Origin: Promicromonospora sp. Populi
GTDB taxonomy: Bacteria; Actinomycetota; Actinomycetes; Actinomycetales; Cellulomonadaceae
NCBI RefSeq assembly: GCF_041081105.1
Contig: NZ_CP163528.1
Span: forward strand, 186,001 to 250,000
DNA length: 64,000 nt
Direction of reading: 5' to 3'
Each line of letters opens with the position of its first letter. Position 1 is the first letter of the stretch. Both the position numbers and the translations under genes were made by a program. Shown here one piece after another: positions 17,950-26,187 of the stretch. The notes below the pieces were generated by a model. That model worked only from the letters and a program-made list of their open reading frames with translations. It made no database searches and was not told the DNA's origin.

Positions 17950-19197
17950 ATGGAGACAACAGGCAATTCCCCAGCAGCCGGAACGGTCGTCGATCCGCCG
18001 TCCGCCCACCCCGGGACGCCACCCGCCGCCGTCCTGCCCTGGTCCTCGCTGCTGGTGCTCGGTGCCGGCACGCTGCTCATGGTCACCGCGGAGATGCTGC
18101 CCACCGCGGTGCTCGAACAGATGAGCACCGGGCTCGGCGTCGCCGAGTCGAGCACCGGCCTGCTCGTGTCGGTATGGGCCGCGGTGGTGGTGGTCCTGAG
18201 CTTCCCGCTCGTCCGGCTGACGCGCCGGTGGGACCGCCGGGCCGTGATCGCCGGCGGGCTCGTTGTGCTTGCGATCTCGTCGGCGCTGACCGCTCTCGCT
18301 CCCACCTACCCGGTGGCGGTCGGCGCGCGCATCGTGGGCGCGGCCGCCGTCGGGCTGCTGTGGGCCACCACGAACGCGCACGTCGCCGACCTGGTCCCCG
18401 ACCGTCTGCTCGGCCGCGCGATCGCCGTGGTGCTCGGCGGAGCGACGCTCGGGATGGTGGTGGGCACACCCCTGGCCCGCCTGGTGGCCGACGCCGCAGG
18501 CTGGCGAGCGGCCTTCTGGGCCCTCGCGGCCCTGGGCCTGCTGGGCGCGGCGGCGGTAAGGCTGGTCGTCGCCCGCGCGGCAGCTTCAGATGGCCCGACG
18601 GCGGAGGGCGTCGCCCGGGGCTCCGTCGACGGCGTTGTCGCCGCGCGCCGGGGCAGCGGACGGCTGCTGGCGGTGACCGCGCTCGTCGCGCTGGTCCTGG
18701 TGGGCCACTACGGCACGTACACCTACATCACCCGCCTCACCGAGGTGCCCGCCCAGGCGCTGCCCGGCGGGATGAGCGCGCTGCTGCTGGTGTTCGGGCT
18801 CGCCTCGGCGGTGGGGGTCGCGCTGGCCGGCCGGCTCGGCGACCGCAGCGGGCCCGCCCTGGTGGTGAGCGTGGCCGCTACCGGGCTGGCCGTCCTCGGC
18901 CTCGGCGTCGTGGACGTGAGTCCGGTGGTCGGGATCGCCGTGGTCGTGGCGTGGGGCGTTGTCTCGGGCGCTATGCCGCCGTTCGCCCAGACGCTGATCC
19001 TGCGGCTGGCCGGACCGGAGCGACGCTCGTTCGCCGGCGCGCTCATCCCTGTGCTGTTCAACGGGGGCATTGCCGTCGGGGCCGCGCTGGCGTCACTCGT
19101 GGTGGCGGCCTCGGGTGTAGCGGGTCTGCCGCTGCTGGCGGCCGTGGTGGTCGCCGCAGCGGCCCTGGGCCTTGCCGTGACGCTCCACCGCGCCTGA
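17950..19197 (+). CDS. MFS transporter (DHA1/AraJ-like exporter)
   Basis: A 415-residue membrane protein with about 12 hydrophobic segments and the DHA1 look: WSSLLVLGAGTLLMVTAEML in TM1, then LVRLTRRWDRRAVIAGG as the loop 2-3 basic motif, and ARIVGAAAVGLLWATTNAHV. Likely exports a drug or metabolite by proton antiport; the substrate is unknown. An upstream in-frame GTG at 17926 lies inside the operator and is not credible. Control by the divergent MerR gene is inferred from the promoter. Confidence 0.9.
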   Translation: METTGNSPAAGTVVDPPSAHPGTPPAAVLPWSSLLVLGAGTLLMVTAEMLPTAVLEQMSTGLGVAESSTGLLVSVWAAVVVVLSFPLVRLTRRWDRRAVIAGGLVVLAISSALTALAPTYPVAVGARIVGAAAVGLLWATTNAHVADLVPDRLLGRAIAVVLGGATLGMVVGTPLARLVADAAGWRAAFWALAALGLLGAAAVRLVVARAAASDGPTAEGVARGSVDGVVAARRGSGRLLAVTALVALVLVGHYGTYTYITRLTEVPAQALPGGMSALLLVFGLASAVGVALAGRLGDRSGPALVVSVAATGLAVLGLGVVDVSPVVGIAVVVAWGVVSGAMPPFAQTLILRLAGPERRSFAGALIPVLFNGGIAVGAALASLVVAASGVAGLPLLAAVVVAAAALGLAVTLHRA

Positions 19198-19202
19198 CCC
19201 TC

Positions 19203-19269
19203 TTGGCTGTGGGCGGGATCATTGCGCCTAAGACGGGCAGGTAGTAGCAACGACCGCGCCCACGACCAA
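19203..19269. repeat. Imperfect palindromic intergenic element (CTTGGyTGTGGG family, copy 1)
   Basis: 19203-19217 pairs with 19255-19269 at 13 of 15 positions, across a 37-nt loop. The left side CTTGGCTGTGGG matches 11 of 12 bases of the element at 41815-41844. It lies between the convergent MFS gene and the minus-strand SH3-like gene, so a bidirectional terminator is likely. The shared sequence points to a repeated element. Confidence 0.5.
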
Positions 19270-19283
19270 TTCGGCCGGAGGGG

Positions 19284-20594
19284 TTAGCAGGGTGGGGCTA
19301 CCGGGGTGTCCGAGCCGGTGTTGACGTACGCGTCCGAGACCCAGTTGCCCGGTCCGATGCGGTCCCAGATGTTGCTCGTGCCGTAGGTCCCGGTCACGGT
19401 GGTGCCGGTCGCAGTGCACTCGATCACGACGTTCGCGTAGTTGCCCGCCTGCCCGACTGCTGCCGTGTTGGTGCCCGGCCCTGAGCGCACGGTGAGCGGT
19501 CCGCCGCTGGTGCGGACGATGCCCCTCGGCCCGGACCCGGTCCACAGGTAGGTGACTGTCGTCCAGGCGTTGTTGGTCAGCCCGACGGCGTCCCAGAAGG
19601 TGCCGTCCGCGAGGTCGATCCCCGCGGGGTTGGCGACCTCACGGCCGTAGCCGTCGAGCCCGCCGTTGTAGTTGTCCTGGTAGGCGGCCTGCGCCTGCGG
19701 CCTGCCCTGCGGCAGGTCGGTCCAGGACTGGCGGGTCCCGGCCGGGTTCCAGTAGTCGTCGGTGATGTTCCAGGGGCCGACGTCCCAGACCGGGGCGTAG
19801 GCGCAGCGGCCGGTGCTCGCGGCGCAGACCCGTACGGAGTAGCTGCCCGACGAATCGTTCGGCGACAGGCCGCGACGCGACGGCAGCGCTACGAAGTGAT
19901 CGCGTGACGTGATGACGTGCCCGTTCGCGGTGGTCCCGCCCACCAGGCCCTCGCGGGTCGCGAAGACGGAGTAGCTCCGCTCGTTCGCCGAAGGCGCGGC
20001 CTCCGCCGCCTCCTCCTGGAGCGAGCTCGACCGGACCGCCTCGGGGGTGAGCGTGACCGCGCGCACTGCCGGGCTCGTGTCGTCCTCGCCGACGAGCGTG
20101 ATCCGCGCCTGGACGGTCTCGGCCGGCTCCGGGAGCGGGGAACCCGTCGGGACCCACTCGGTCCAGGAGTCTGGGCCCTGGTCGGTGAGGCGTCCGCGTA
20201 CGTCGACCAGCACGGAGGTACCGGCTGGGGCGGTGGCGTCGACGTCGGCCGCGACGGTGGTCGCCGCCACGTCGAGCGTGACCGGCTCGGCGACGAGCTG
20301 GCCGAACGCCTCCTGGTGCGCGGGCGCCTGGGGGGACTCGGGCGCGCTGGCGCCCGCCGGGTCGGCATCCGCCGGCGCGTCGAGCCGGAGCGCCCCGCCG
20401 GTGTGGCGCACCCCGGCGTCGTCGGCGGTGGGGGTATCAAGATCGAGGGACCAGGCCTGCGCAGCAGGGCTGGTGCCGGGATCGGCGGCCGGATTCCCGG
20501 CGGCGACGACGGTTCCGGAGACGATCAGGAGGGTGAGGGTGGTGGCCGTCAGGAGCGCGGCACGGTGCTGAGTCTTGCGTACCTGGGTCGACAT
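19284..20594 (-). CDS. Secreted protein with C-terminal SH3-like domain
   Basis: A 436-residue precursor with a clear signal peptide (AALLTATTLTLLIVSGTVVAA). The middle includes YSVRVCAASTGRCAYAPVWD and WNITDDYWNPAGTRQSW, reminiscent of double-psi barrel-like extracellular modules, with paired Cys that may be disulfide-bonded outside the cell. Residues 360-430 look like a bacterial SH3 domain (LTVRSGPGTNTAAVGQ, then WDRIGPGNWVSDAYV). SH3b domains often bind peptidoglycan. No catalytic motif was identified, so an enzyme role is not claimed. Transcribed alone, divergent from a small Asp-rich gene. Confidence 0.72.
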   Translation of the reverse strand: MSTQVRKTQHRAALLTATTLTLLIVSGTVVAAGNPAADPGTSPAAQAWSLDLDTPTADDAGVRHTGGALRLDAPADADPAGASAPESPQAPAHQEAFGQLVAEPVTLDVAATTVAADVDATAPAGTSVLVDVRGRLTDQGPDSWTEWVPTGSPLPEPAETVQARITLVGEDDTSPAVRAVTLTPEAVRSSSLQEEAAEAAPSANERSYSVFATREGLVGGTTANGHVITSRDHFVALPSRRGLSPNDSSGSYSVRVCAASTGRCAYAPVWDVGPWNITDDYWNPAGTRQSWTDLPQGRPQAQAAYQDNYNGGLDGYGREVANPAGIDLADGTFWDAVGLTNNAWTTVTYLWTGSGPRGIVRTSGGPLTVRSGPGTNTAAVGQAGNYANVVIECTATGTTVTGTYGTSNIWDRIGPGNWVSDAYVNTGSDTPVAPPC

Positions 20595-20618
20595 GCACCT
20601 GAATCTAGGGGTCCAGCT

Positions 20619-20648
20619 ATTTCACCCGCGAGGGGAAGCGGGTGAAAT
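20619..20648. promoter_or_regulatory. 11-bp perfect inverted repeat in a divergent promoter region
   Basis: ATTTCACCCGC (20619-20629) and GCGGGTGAAAT (20638-20648) flank an 8-bp spacer in the 134-bp gap between the SH3-like secreted gene and the Asp-rich gene. The size and location fit an operator for a dimeric regulator or a hairpin. No regulator is adjacent. Confidence 0.45.
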
Positions 20649-20728
20649 CTTTGGTCGATGGCCGTGACCCGGTTGGTGCATGATCGTCTGGAGCATCCAA
20701 GATCAGTGCGACGAGCAAGGAGAACCAC

Positions 20729-21001
20729 GTGTCCGAGTTTCTGACCGATCGGCCCGGAAAGTACGACCTCGACGGCGACGGGATCACGGACGTCGAGGTC
20801 GCAGACACCGACGGCGACGGTGTGGTGGACACCCAGCTGGAGGACTACGACGCTGACGGCGTCCCCGACGTCGAGCTGCACGACACCGATGGTGACGGGC
20901 GGCCGGACGTCGTGGTGGAGACCGCCGGCGGGACGCAGACGATCTCCGTGGACACCGACGGCGACGGCGAGGACGACGCGGTCGACTCGTTCCCCGTCTG
21001 A
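20729..21001 (+). CDS. Small DxDxDG-repeat (calcium-binding type) protein
   Basis: A 90-residue, very acidic protein with five DxDxDG-type loops: DLDGDGITD, DTDGDGVVD, DYDADGVPD, DTDGDGRPD and DTDGDGEDD. Such loops resemble thrombospondin type-3 or EF-hand-like calcium sites. It has no signal peptide, transmembrane helix or cysteine, so it is predicted cytoplasmic unless exported by a non-classical route. AAGGAG precedes the GTG. It is divergent from a secreted SH3-like protein. Function unknown. Confidence 0.75.
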   Translation: MSEFLTDRPGKYDLDGDGITDVEVADTDGDGVVDTQLEDYDADGVPDVELHDTDGDGRPDVVVETAGGTQTISVDTDGDGEDDAVDSFPV

Positions 21002-21005
21002 GCGG

Positions 21006-22289
21006 CTAGGCCGGGACCTGAGCCTTCGCGGGCCGGCCGTAGACGAGGCGGCGTAGCGCCACCTCGGCCGGCCCGCGTCGGCCCGTGCGCTCCTGCCAGA
21101 CGGCGAACACCACGGTGATCGCCCAGACGAGCACGGCGTACAGCAGCATGGTCGACGACGTGAGGTGCTGGCCGAGCCCAAAGCCCCACGCGGCCAGGAT
21201 CGGCGCGCACAGCACGGACTGCAGCAGGTAGGAGGTCAGCGACCGCTTGCCGACCGCCTGGACCGCGCCGGTGAACGGCCCGTCCGTGGTGAACAGGTTG
21301 TTCGACGGCGCGCCGGTGCGGCGCAGCGCCACCCGGTGGCCCAGCAGGCCGAACAGGGCCACGTAGCCCAGGCCGCCGAAGAAGCCGGTGAAGATCTGTA
21401 CGGGGAGGAACACCCAGGCGGCGTGCTCGGGCACGGCAAGGATGCCGACGTGGTCGAGCGCCGACGGCAGCGGACCCAGCCAGCCGATGGTGATGCCGAC
21501 GATGGCGACCCGGCGCAGCAGCGGCAGGTGCTCACCCGGGTTCTCCAGGATGCGGCGCCGACCGGCCCAGAACGCCAGCAGGAGCATCATCGGGACCACG
21601 AGCATGAGCAAACCCTGCGCGACCGTGCCGACCACCCAGAACCCCAGCCGCTCGACGATCGTGGCGAGGTACGACGTGTTCGTCATCGCGGCGTCCGACG
21701 AGGCGAAGCCGGTCAGGATCGCCTGCGCGTCCGGGCTGTCCGCCGGGAGCTGCGCCACGAACCACGCGCCGATCACGGAGAACGCCGTGAGCAGCGCGAG
21801 CGCACCGCCGAAGATCGACGCCCACACGATCAGGGTTCGGTCCTTGACCTGGAAGAAGAGCCACACCATGAGCAAGCCGGCCAGGCCGTAGGCGCCGAGC
21901 ACGTCGCCCATCCACAGCAGGGCCGCGTGCACGAACCCGAACGCGAGCAGCAGCGCGTTGCGCTTCTGCAGGAGCCGGCGGGCGGCATCCTCCGTGGTGC
22001 CCGAGGCCACCTGGCGGTTGTAGAGCTGCATCATGCCGTAGCCGAACAGGAACGCGAACATGGGGTAGGTCCGCAGGTCCACCAGGACGATGATCAGGAA
22101 GGCCGCGATCTGGTCGAGCACCGACCCGTCGATGGGGTGCGAGCTGCCGATGCCTACCTCGCGACCCCACAGGTAGAACGGCGTGTTCGCGATGGCGATG
22201 AGCAACAGCATGAAGCCGCGCGCTAGGTCGGGCGCGGGTGAACGCTCCGACGCCTGGACTGGTCCCCGGGTAAGGGCGGTGGTGGGCAT
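21006..22289 (-). CDS. DUF418 domain-containing membrane protein (YeiB-like)
   Basis: A 427-residue polytopic membrane protein with about nine hydrophobic segments. It starts with a cytoplasmic tail then DLARGFMLLLIAIANTPFYLWG, typical of DUF418/YeiB, and has the C-terminal signature VGKRSLTSYLLQSVLCAPIL. The family may act in envelope or small-molecule transport or acyl transfer, but no function is established. It converges with the small Asp-rich gene (5 bp apart). Confidence 0.88.
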   Translation of the reverse strand: MPTTALTRGPVQASERSPAPDLARGFMLLLIAIANTPFYLWGREVGIGSSHPIDGSVLDQIAAFLIIVLVDLRTYPMFAFLFGYGMMQLYNRQVASGTTEDAARRLLQKRNALLLAFGFVHAALLWMGDVLGAYGLAGLLMVWLFFQVKDRTLIVWASIFGGALALLTAFSVIGAWFVAQLPADSPDAQAILTGFASSDAAMTNTSYLATIVERLGFWVVGTVAQGLLMLVVPMMLLLAFWAGRRRILENPGEHLPLLRRVAIVGITIGWLGPLPSALDHVGILAVPEHAAWVFLPVQIFTGFFGGLGYVALFGLLGHRVALRRTGAPSNNLFTTDGPFTGAVQAVGKRSLTSYLLQSVLCAPILAAWGFGLGQHLTSSTMLLYAVLVWAITVVFAVWQERTGRRGPAEVALRRLVYGRPAKAQVPA

Positions 22290-22360
22290 GGGTACATCTC
22301 AGCAGTTCGGGGCCGCAACCGCGAGCAAAGGTCACTCTCCCGCGCGGCGGATCTGCGCAG

Positions 22361-22391
22361 CCGACGGCGCGGGGTGCCGCCCCGCCGTCGG
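22361..22391. repeat. GC-rich hairpin in the divergent gap
   Basis: CCGACGG/CCGTCGG and CGGGG/CCCCG (22361-22391) form a stem with a 2-nt bulge and loop TGCCG, in the 173-bp gap between the DUF418 gene and the next plus-strand gene. Function is unclear. Confidence 0.35.
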
Positions 22392-22462
22392 GCCAGAGTT
22401 AGTGCATACCGGACTGAACACCCGTTCTGGTACTTTCGTCGCACCATGGACAGGAGGAACGA

Positions 22463-23008
22463 GTGAGCACGGAAGCACTGCCGCAGCAGGCAGAGGACGA
22501 GACCTCGGAGCAGGGCGAGGGCACGGAGCGTGCGGAGAACCTCGAGACCCGCACGGCCGCAAGGCTGCACGAGCTGGTGGTGTCGGGCGCGGACAAGCTG
22601 CCCGGTGAGGTCGGTAGCACCGCGTCGCGGCTGGCCGTGGCGCTGCTGTCGTTCGGCAGCCAGGCCGCGGCGAAGGACCAGGACAAGCCCACCACTGCGC
22701 TCATGGGCGAGGCCGTCGGGCTCTTTCGCAGCCTCGACGACGACGACCCGGCCAAGCAGCGCGGCGCCCTTGAGCACGCGCTGGAGACCTTCACGACGTC
22801 GGCGCTCGGCGGCAAGGAGCGTGCGCAGGTGCTCGAGGTCGCCGAGGAGGCGATGAGCCTGTGGGCCAAGCTGCGCGGGACGTCGTCGGACCTCGCCAAG
22901 TCGGACGCCGCGGCGTCGATGCGCTCGCTCACGAGCGCCCTCCGCAAGGACGGCCGGGACGAAGAGGCGGACGAGGCGGAGACCGAGGCCAAGCGCCTGG
23001 AGTCCTGA
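22463..23008 (+). CDS. Hypothetical helical acidic protein
   Basis: A 181-residue protein I do not recognise. The N-terminus is acidic and disordered (Glu/Gln-rich). The remainder (AARLHELVVSGADKLPGEVG, ALLSFGSQAAAKDQDKP, EVAEEAMSLWAKLRG) is alpha-helical and could be a small tetratricopeptide-like or helical bundle. No signal peptide or transmembrane segment. AGGAGG lies upstream of the GTG. It ends 8 bp before a long palindromic element. Confidence 0.7.
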   Translation: MSTEALPQQAEDETSEQGEGTERAENLETRTAARLHELVVSGADKLPGEVGSTASRLAVALLSFGSQAAAKDQDKPTTALMGEAVGLFRSLDDDDPAKQRGALEHALETFTTSALGGKERAQVLEVAEEAMSLWAKLRGTSSDLAKSDAAASMRSLTSALRKDGRDEEADEAETEAKRLES

Positions 23009-23016
23009 CCCCTCCC

Positions 23017-23086
23017 GCTCGCTGAGTGCTGGGTAGCTGTCGGGTCGATCGCACGAGGCCCGACAGCTGCCCAGCACTCAGTGGGT
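23017..23086. repeat. Long palindromic element (TGAGTGCkGGGTA family, copy 1)
   Basis: A 23-bp core stem (23022-23044 with 23059-23081) has one G-U wobble and no other mismatch, and extends by wobbles to 23017-23086; the loop is 14 nt. The arm begins TGAGTGCTGGGTA, close to TGAGTGCGGGGTA of the element at 48369. It lies between a plus-strand gene and the convergent TIR gene, so a bidirectional terminator is likely. Confidence 0.65.
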
Positions 23087-23099
23087 TCAGGGGCAGGGT

Positions 23100-26090
23100 T
23101 CAGGGGCAGGTGGGGGTGTCCGTCAGGGACACACCGTCCGGCATGTCCGCGGCGGTCGGTGCCCGACCCGCCATCGCGCAGGCTCGGGCGATCATCTGGT
23201 CGTCCGAGAAGGTCCACCCCGTGGTGACGCCGTGGTCCTGGATCACGAGCAGCTGCCCGTCGGCGGCGTGCACGTCGCTCGCCGCCGCCTCGCCATCGGG
23301 TGAGTAGAGGCGGGTCGCGAGCTCGCCGACCCGCTGGCCCGTCTCGATGTCGAAGAACGCCAGGGCCTGGCCGTGGTTGCGCGCCACGAGGTTCGGCCCC
23401 GGCAGCACCGCCATGACGTCGCCGTAGGTGCCGGCCAGGTCGAGCGACTCGGGGGCGCCCGGCGCGTCGACGGTGCGCAGGCGCACCGTCGAGTCCAGGC
23501 CGAGCGTGACCAGCCGGCCGCGCGAGGACGGGTCCTCGGCCCCGCTGATCATGTGCACCTGGTCCACGCTGCTGCCGCGCACGGTCCAGACGTCCGCCTC
23601 GCCCCGAGCCGCGGCGGCGAGGTCGGCGACCCGCAGCGAGAAGTCGCGGGGCGCGACGGCGACCTGGCTCCCGTCGTCGGCGACCGCCACCCGGCCGGGC
23701 TCCGCCCACGGGGACGCCAGCCGCGGCGTCGCGCCCAGCGGCCCGGGGACGTGTGTGGCCCGCTCCTGGAGCCCGGCGTCCAGCAGGTGCAGGCCGGAGC
23801 ATGCGTCGACCAGCAGTACGTCGTCGGGCGTGCGCTGGGCGCTGACGATCGCCGCGCAGGCCGGGTCGCCCCGGTCGAGTCCCGGCCCGACGAGGTCGCG
23901 GAAACCCGCCTCGAACACGGCGGAGGTGCCGCCCTGGGTCCGGTAGGCGTCACCGTCGGGGGTGATCAGCAGCAACCGGTCGCGGTCGAGCCAGACCGGG
24001 AGCAGCGGCCGGCCGACGTCGGAGCTGCCCTCGGGCAGGGTCACGGTGCCCAGCCCGTGGATCATCACCGTGCCGTCCGACCAGGACGTAGCGGTGCTCG
24101 CGGGCTGGTCCGCCCCGTCCCGGAAGGTGGCCAGGACCGCCGTCGGACCGGGGGACCCGTCCGCCGCTGCCGCGCCGGCCGCGCTCGGCAGCGGAACGTC
24201 CCCGTCCGTGTCGGCGGTGCTCCACAGCGCGATCCGGCCGTCCGACGCCGCCGCTACGCGGTCGGTGCCGACCAGGACGGGCGGGCCGGTCTGCCCGATC
24301 CCGGACAGGTGCCAGGTGCGGTGCGCGTCCGCGCCGGCGTCGATCTCGCAGACGACCAGCCCGTCGTCGGTGGTGACCAGCGCGCGCGTGGTCCCGTCGT
24401 CGATCGCCACCACCCGCGGGTCGGACCAGGTGCGTGGGACCGGGCAGTCCGCGGAGCGCACCGAGCCGTCCGCCCAGCTGTGGACGGTCACCGTCGTGCT
24501 GTCGGCGGTCGTGCTCAGGGTTGCCCAGTCACGCAGCGACGGCGACGGCACACCACCCTCGGGCAGGGTGACCGGCTCCTCCTGGGGCGGCTGGAGGGAG
24601 TCGAGGCTGCGGACCTCGAGGGTGCCCGCCGCGGCGTCCGCTACGGCCAGGGTGCGGCTGGAGCCGATCGCGAGCGACGTGACCGCCAGGCTTGTGTCCG
24701 CCTTGGTGCGGAACGCGAGGCGCTGCTCGGCGGGCCGCTCGGCCCCGTCGTCGGACTGCAGGACCGCCAGGTCCCGGCCGGCGAGGTTGATGCTGCCGAT
24801 CCGGTGCGTGCCGGACTCGTCGGCGCGCCACGCGATGAGCAGTGTGTCGCCCTCCGGCGTAACTGCGACCGCCGTCGCCCCCGGCAGGTCGAGGTGCGTC
24901 TGCCGGCTGGTGCTGCCCTCGGGCAGGGGGCCGAACCGGCCGACCGTCACCCCGAGGTCGTCCACCGCGGCGACCACCGTGCCGTCCGCGCTCCCCGCCA
25001 CGACGGACCCGGGGTGCAGCGTGCCGGAGACCCTGCCGAACGGTGTGCGGTCGCCGCGCAGGACGGCGGGGGCGCCGTCGTCCGGGTTCCACCGCACCAG
25101 GTCGCCGGTATCGGTCCGGCCGACGATCCCGGTGTCCGTCGGGGCGACGTCGGCGAGCTCCGTCTCCTCGGGCACGTCCACGGTGCGCAGCAGGTACGGG
25201 TCCGCCGGCTCGTTCGCCGTGACGGCGTTGAACAGCGCGGTGCGGGTCTGCTCGTCGCGCAGCCGGTGTACCGCCTCGACCGCGAGCAGCTGCGCGGTGG
25301 CAGGGTCGTCCTGGTGCACCACGTGCGACGTCGCCCCGAGCAGGTGCGCGGCGTTGGCGTTCACCGCCTCGTTCGCGCGGTTCGCCTCCCGCGCAGCAAA
25401 TCCGAACGCGCCGACGGACAGGACCAGCATGGCCCCCAGGCCCGTGATCGCGAGGCGGCTGCGCAGACCTGCCGAGCTCTGGCGCGCGATGTGTGCGCCG
25501 AGGATCTCCTCGGTGCTGACGTCTGGGCCGCGCAGCGGGGCGACGAGCTCGGCGAGCGCGGTGGGCCGGTCCGCGTGGTGCCGCCAGAACCTGCGCTGGC
25601 GCAGCCGGGTCAGGTCGGTCCACTTGGGCTCGTGGTCGATCCGCTCGGCGAGCGGGGCCGGCAACGCCGTGGTGCTGATGGTGTCGATCCTGTTCGCCGT
25701 CTGGTCCCAGACGATCTTGCCGCTCGTCAGCGCGACCAGGAGGGTCTCGGGCTCACGGTTGTCGAGCCACCAGGCCACCTCCTTGGCCACGTAGTGGGAG
25801 CTGGCGGCGCCCTCCGAGGCGAACAGGATGAGGTAGTCCGAACGCTCGAGCTTGCGCTCGATCGCCGCCCACAGGCTGGGGTTGTTCGCCAGGCCGGTCC
25901 GGTCGAGAAACACGTTCAGCTTGGGCACGTCGTCGCGCCGGTCGAACTCGAGGAGCTGGGCGTGGAAGGCGGGCGCGAACTCGCCGTCGGAGTCGCGGCT
26001 GTAGGACAGGAAGCCGTCGTACCGGTCCGTACTCGGGGCCGCGTGCGCTCTGGCGGTGGGTAACAGGGAGCGGACTCTCCGGTCGGTCAT
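23100..26090 (-). CDS. TIR domain-TM-beta-propeller (WD40-like) protein
   Basis: A 996-residue protein. Residues 24-110 form a TIR domain: YDGFLSYSRDSDGEFA, then VFLDRTGL, and ASSHYVAKEVAWWLD, where Glu104 is at the position of the catalytic glutamate of NAD-cleaving TIR domains. A TM helix lies near residues 211-232, followed by a helical linker (LAVEAVHRLRD) and about 700 residues of beta-propeller-like repeats. The same TM-linker-WD40 module often follows nSTAND ATPase domains in actinobacteria, with TIR taking that place here. ATG 26090 follows GGAG. The divergent partner is a RyR-repeat channel-like gene. NAD cleavage and immunity or signalling roles are inference. Confidence 0.88.
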   Translation of the reverse strand: MTDRRVRSLLPTARAHAAPSTDRYDGFLSYSRDSDGEFAPAFHAQLLEFDRRDDVPKLNVFLDRTGLANNPSLWAAIERKLERSDYLILFASEGAASSHYVAKEVAWWLDNREPETLLVALTSGKIVWDQTANRIDTISTTALPAPLAERIDHEPKWTDLTRLRQRRFWRHHADRPTALAELVAPLRGPDVSTEEILGAHIARQSSAGLRSRLAITGLGAMLVLSVGAFGFAAREANRANEAVNANAAHLLGATSHVVHQDDPATAQLLAVEAVHRLRDEQTRTALFNAVTANEPADPYLLRTVDVPEETELADVAPTDTGIVGRTDTGDLVRWNPDDGAPAVLRGDRTPFGRVSGTLHPGSVVAGSADGTVVAAVDDLGVTVGRFGPLPEGSTSRQTHLDLPGATAVAVTPEGDTLLIAWRADESGTHRIGSINLAGRDLAVLQSDDGAERPAEQRLAFRTKADTSLAVTSLAIGSSRTLAVADAAAGTLEVRSLDSLQPPQEEPVTLPEGGVPSPSLRDWATLSTTADSTTVTVHSWADGSVRSADCPVPRTWSDPRVVAIDDGTTRALVTTDDGLVVCEIDAGADAHRTWHLSGIGQTGPPVLVGTDRVAAASDGRIALWSTADTDGDVPLPSAAGAAAADGSPGPTAVLATFRDGADQPASTATSWSDGTVMIHGLGTVTLPEGSSDVGRPLLPVWLDRDRLLLITPDGDAYRTQGGTSAVFEAGFRDLVGPGLDRGDPACAAIVSAQRTPDDVLLVDACSGLHLLDAGLQERATHVPGPLGATPRLASPWAEPGRVAVADDGSQVAVAPRDFSLRVADLAAAARGEADVWTVRGSSVDQVHMISGAEDPSSRGRLVTLGLDSTVRLRTVDAPGAPESLDLAGTYGDVMAVLPGPNLVARNHGQALAFFDIETGQRVGELATRLYSPDGEAAASDVHAADGQLLVIQDHGVTTGWTFSDDQMIARACAMAGRAPTAADMPDGVSLTDTPTCP

Positions 26091-26187
26091 CCTCGCTCCC
26101 GCACCTTTCCTCGGCGAATGTTGCGGACCGGGAGAAATATATCCCCGCCCGGTAGTGTCGCCGCAGGTCATAGGAGGAAGGCACAAG
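26091..26187. promoter_or_regulatory. Shared divergent promoter region of the TIR and RyR genes
   Basis: The 97-bp gap has an AT-rich core AAATATAT (26135-26142) in otherwise GC-rich DNA; on the minus strand it reads as a TATATT -10 box, and TAGTGT (26153-26158) is a plus-strand TAnnnT candidate. CCGGG...CCCGG flanks the core. The short shared gap suggests joint control. Confidence 0.4.

Noticed and set aside
23373..26063. Long plus-strand frame opposite the TIR-propeller gene
   Set aside because: Composition is Arg/Gly-rich antisense shadow; no domain, and TIR motifs prove the minus strand.
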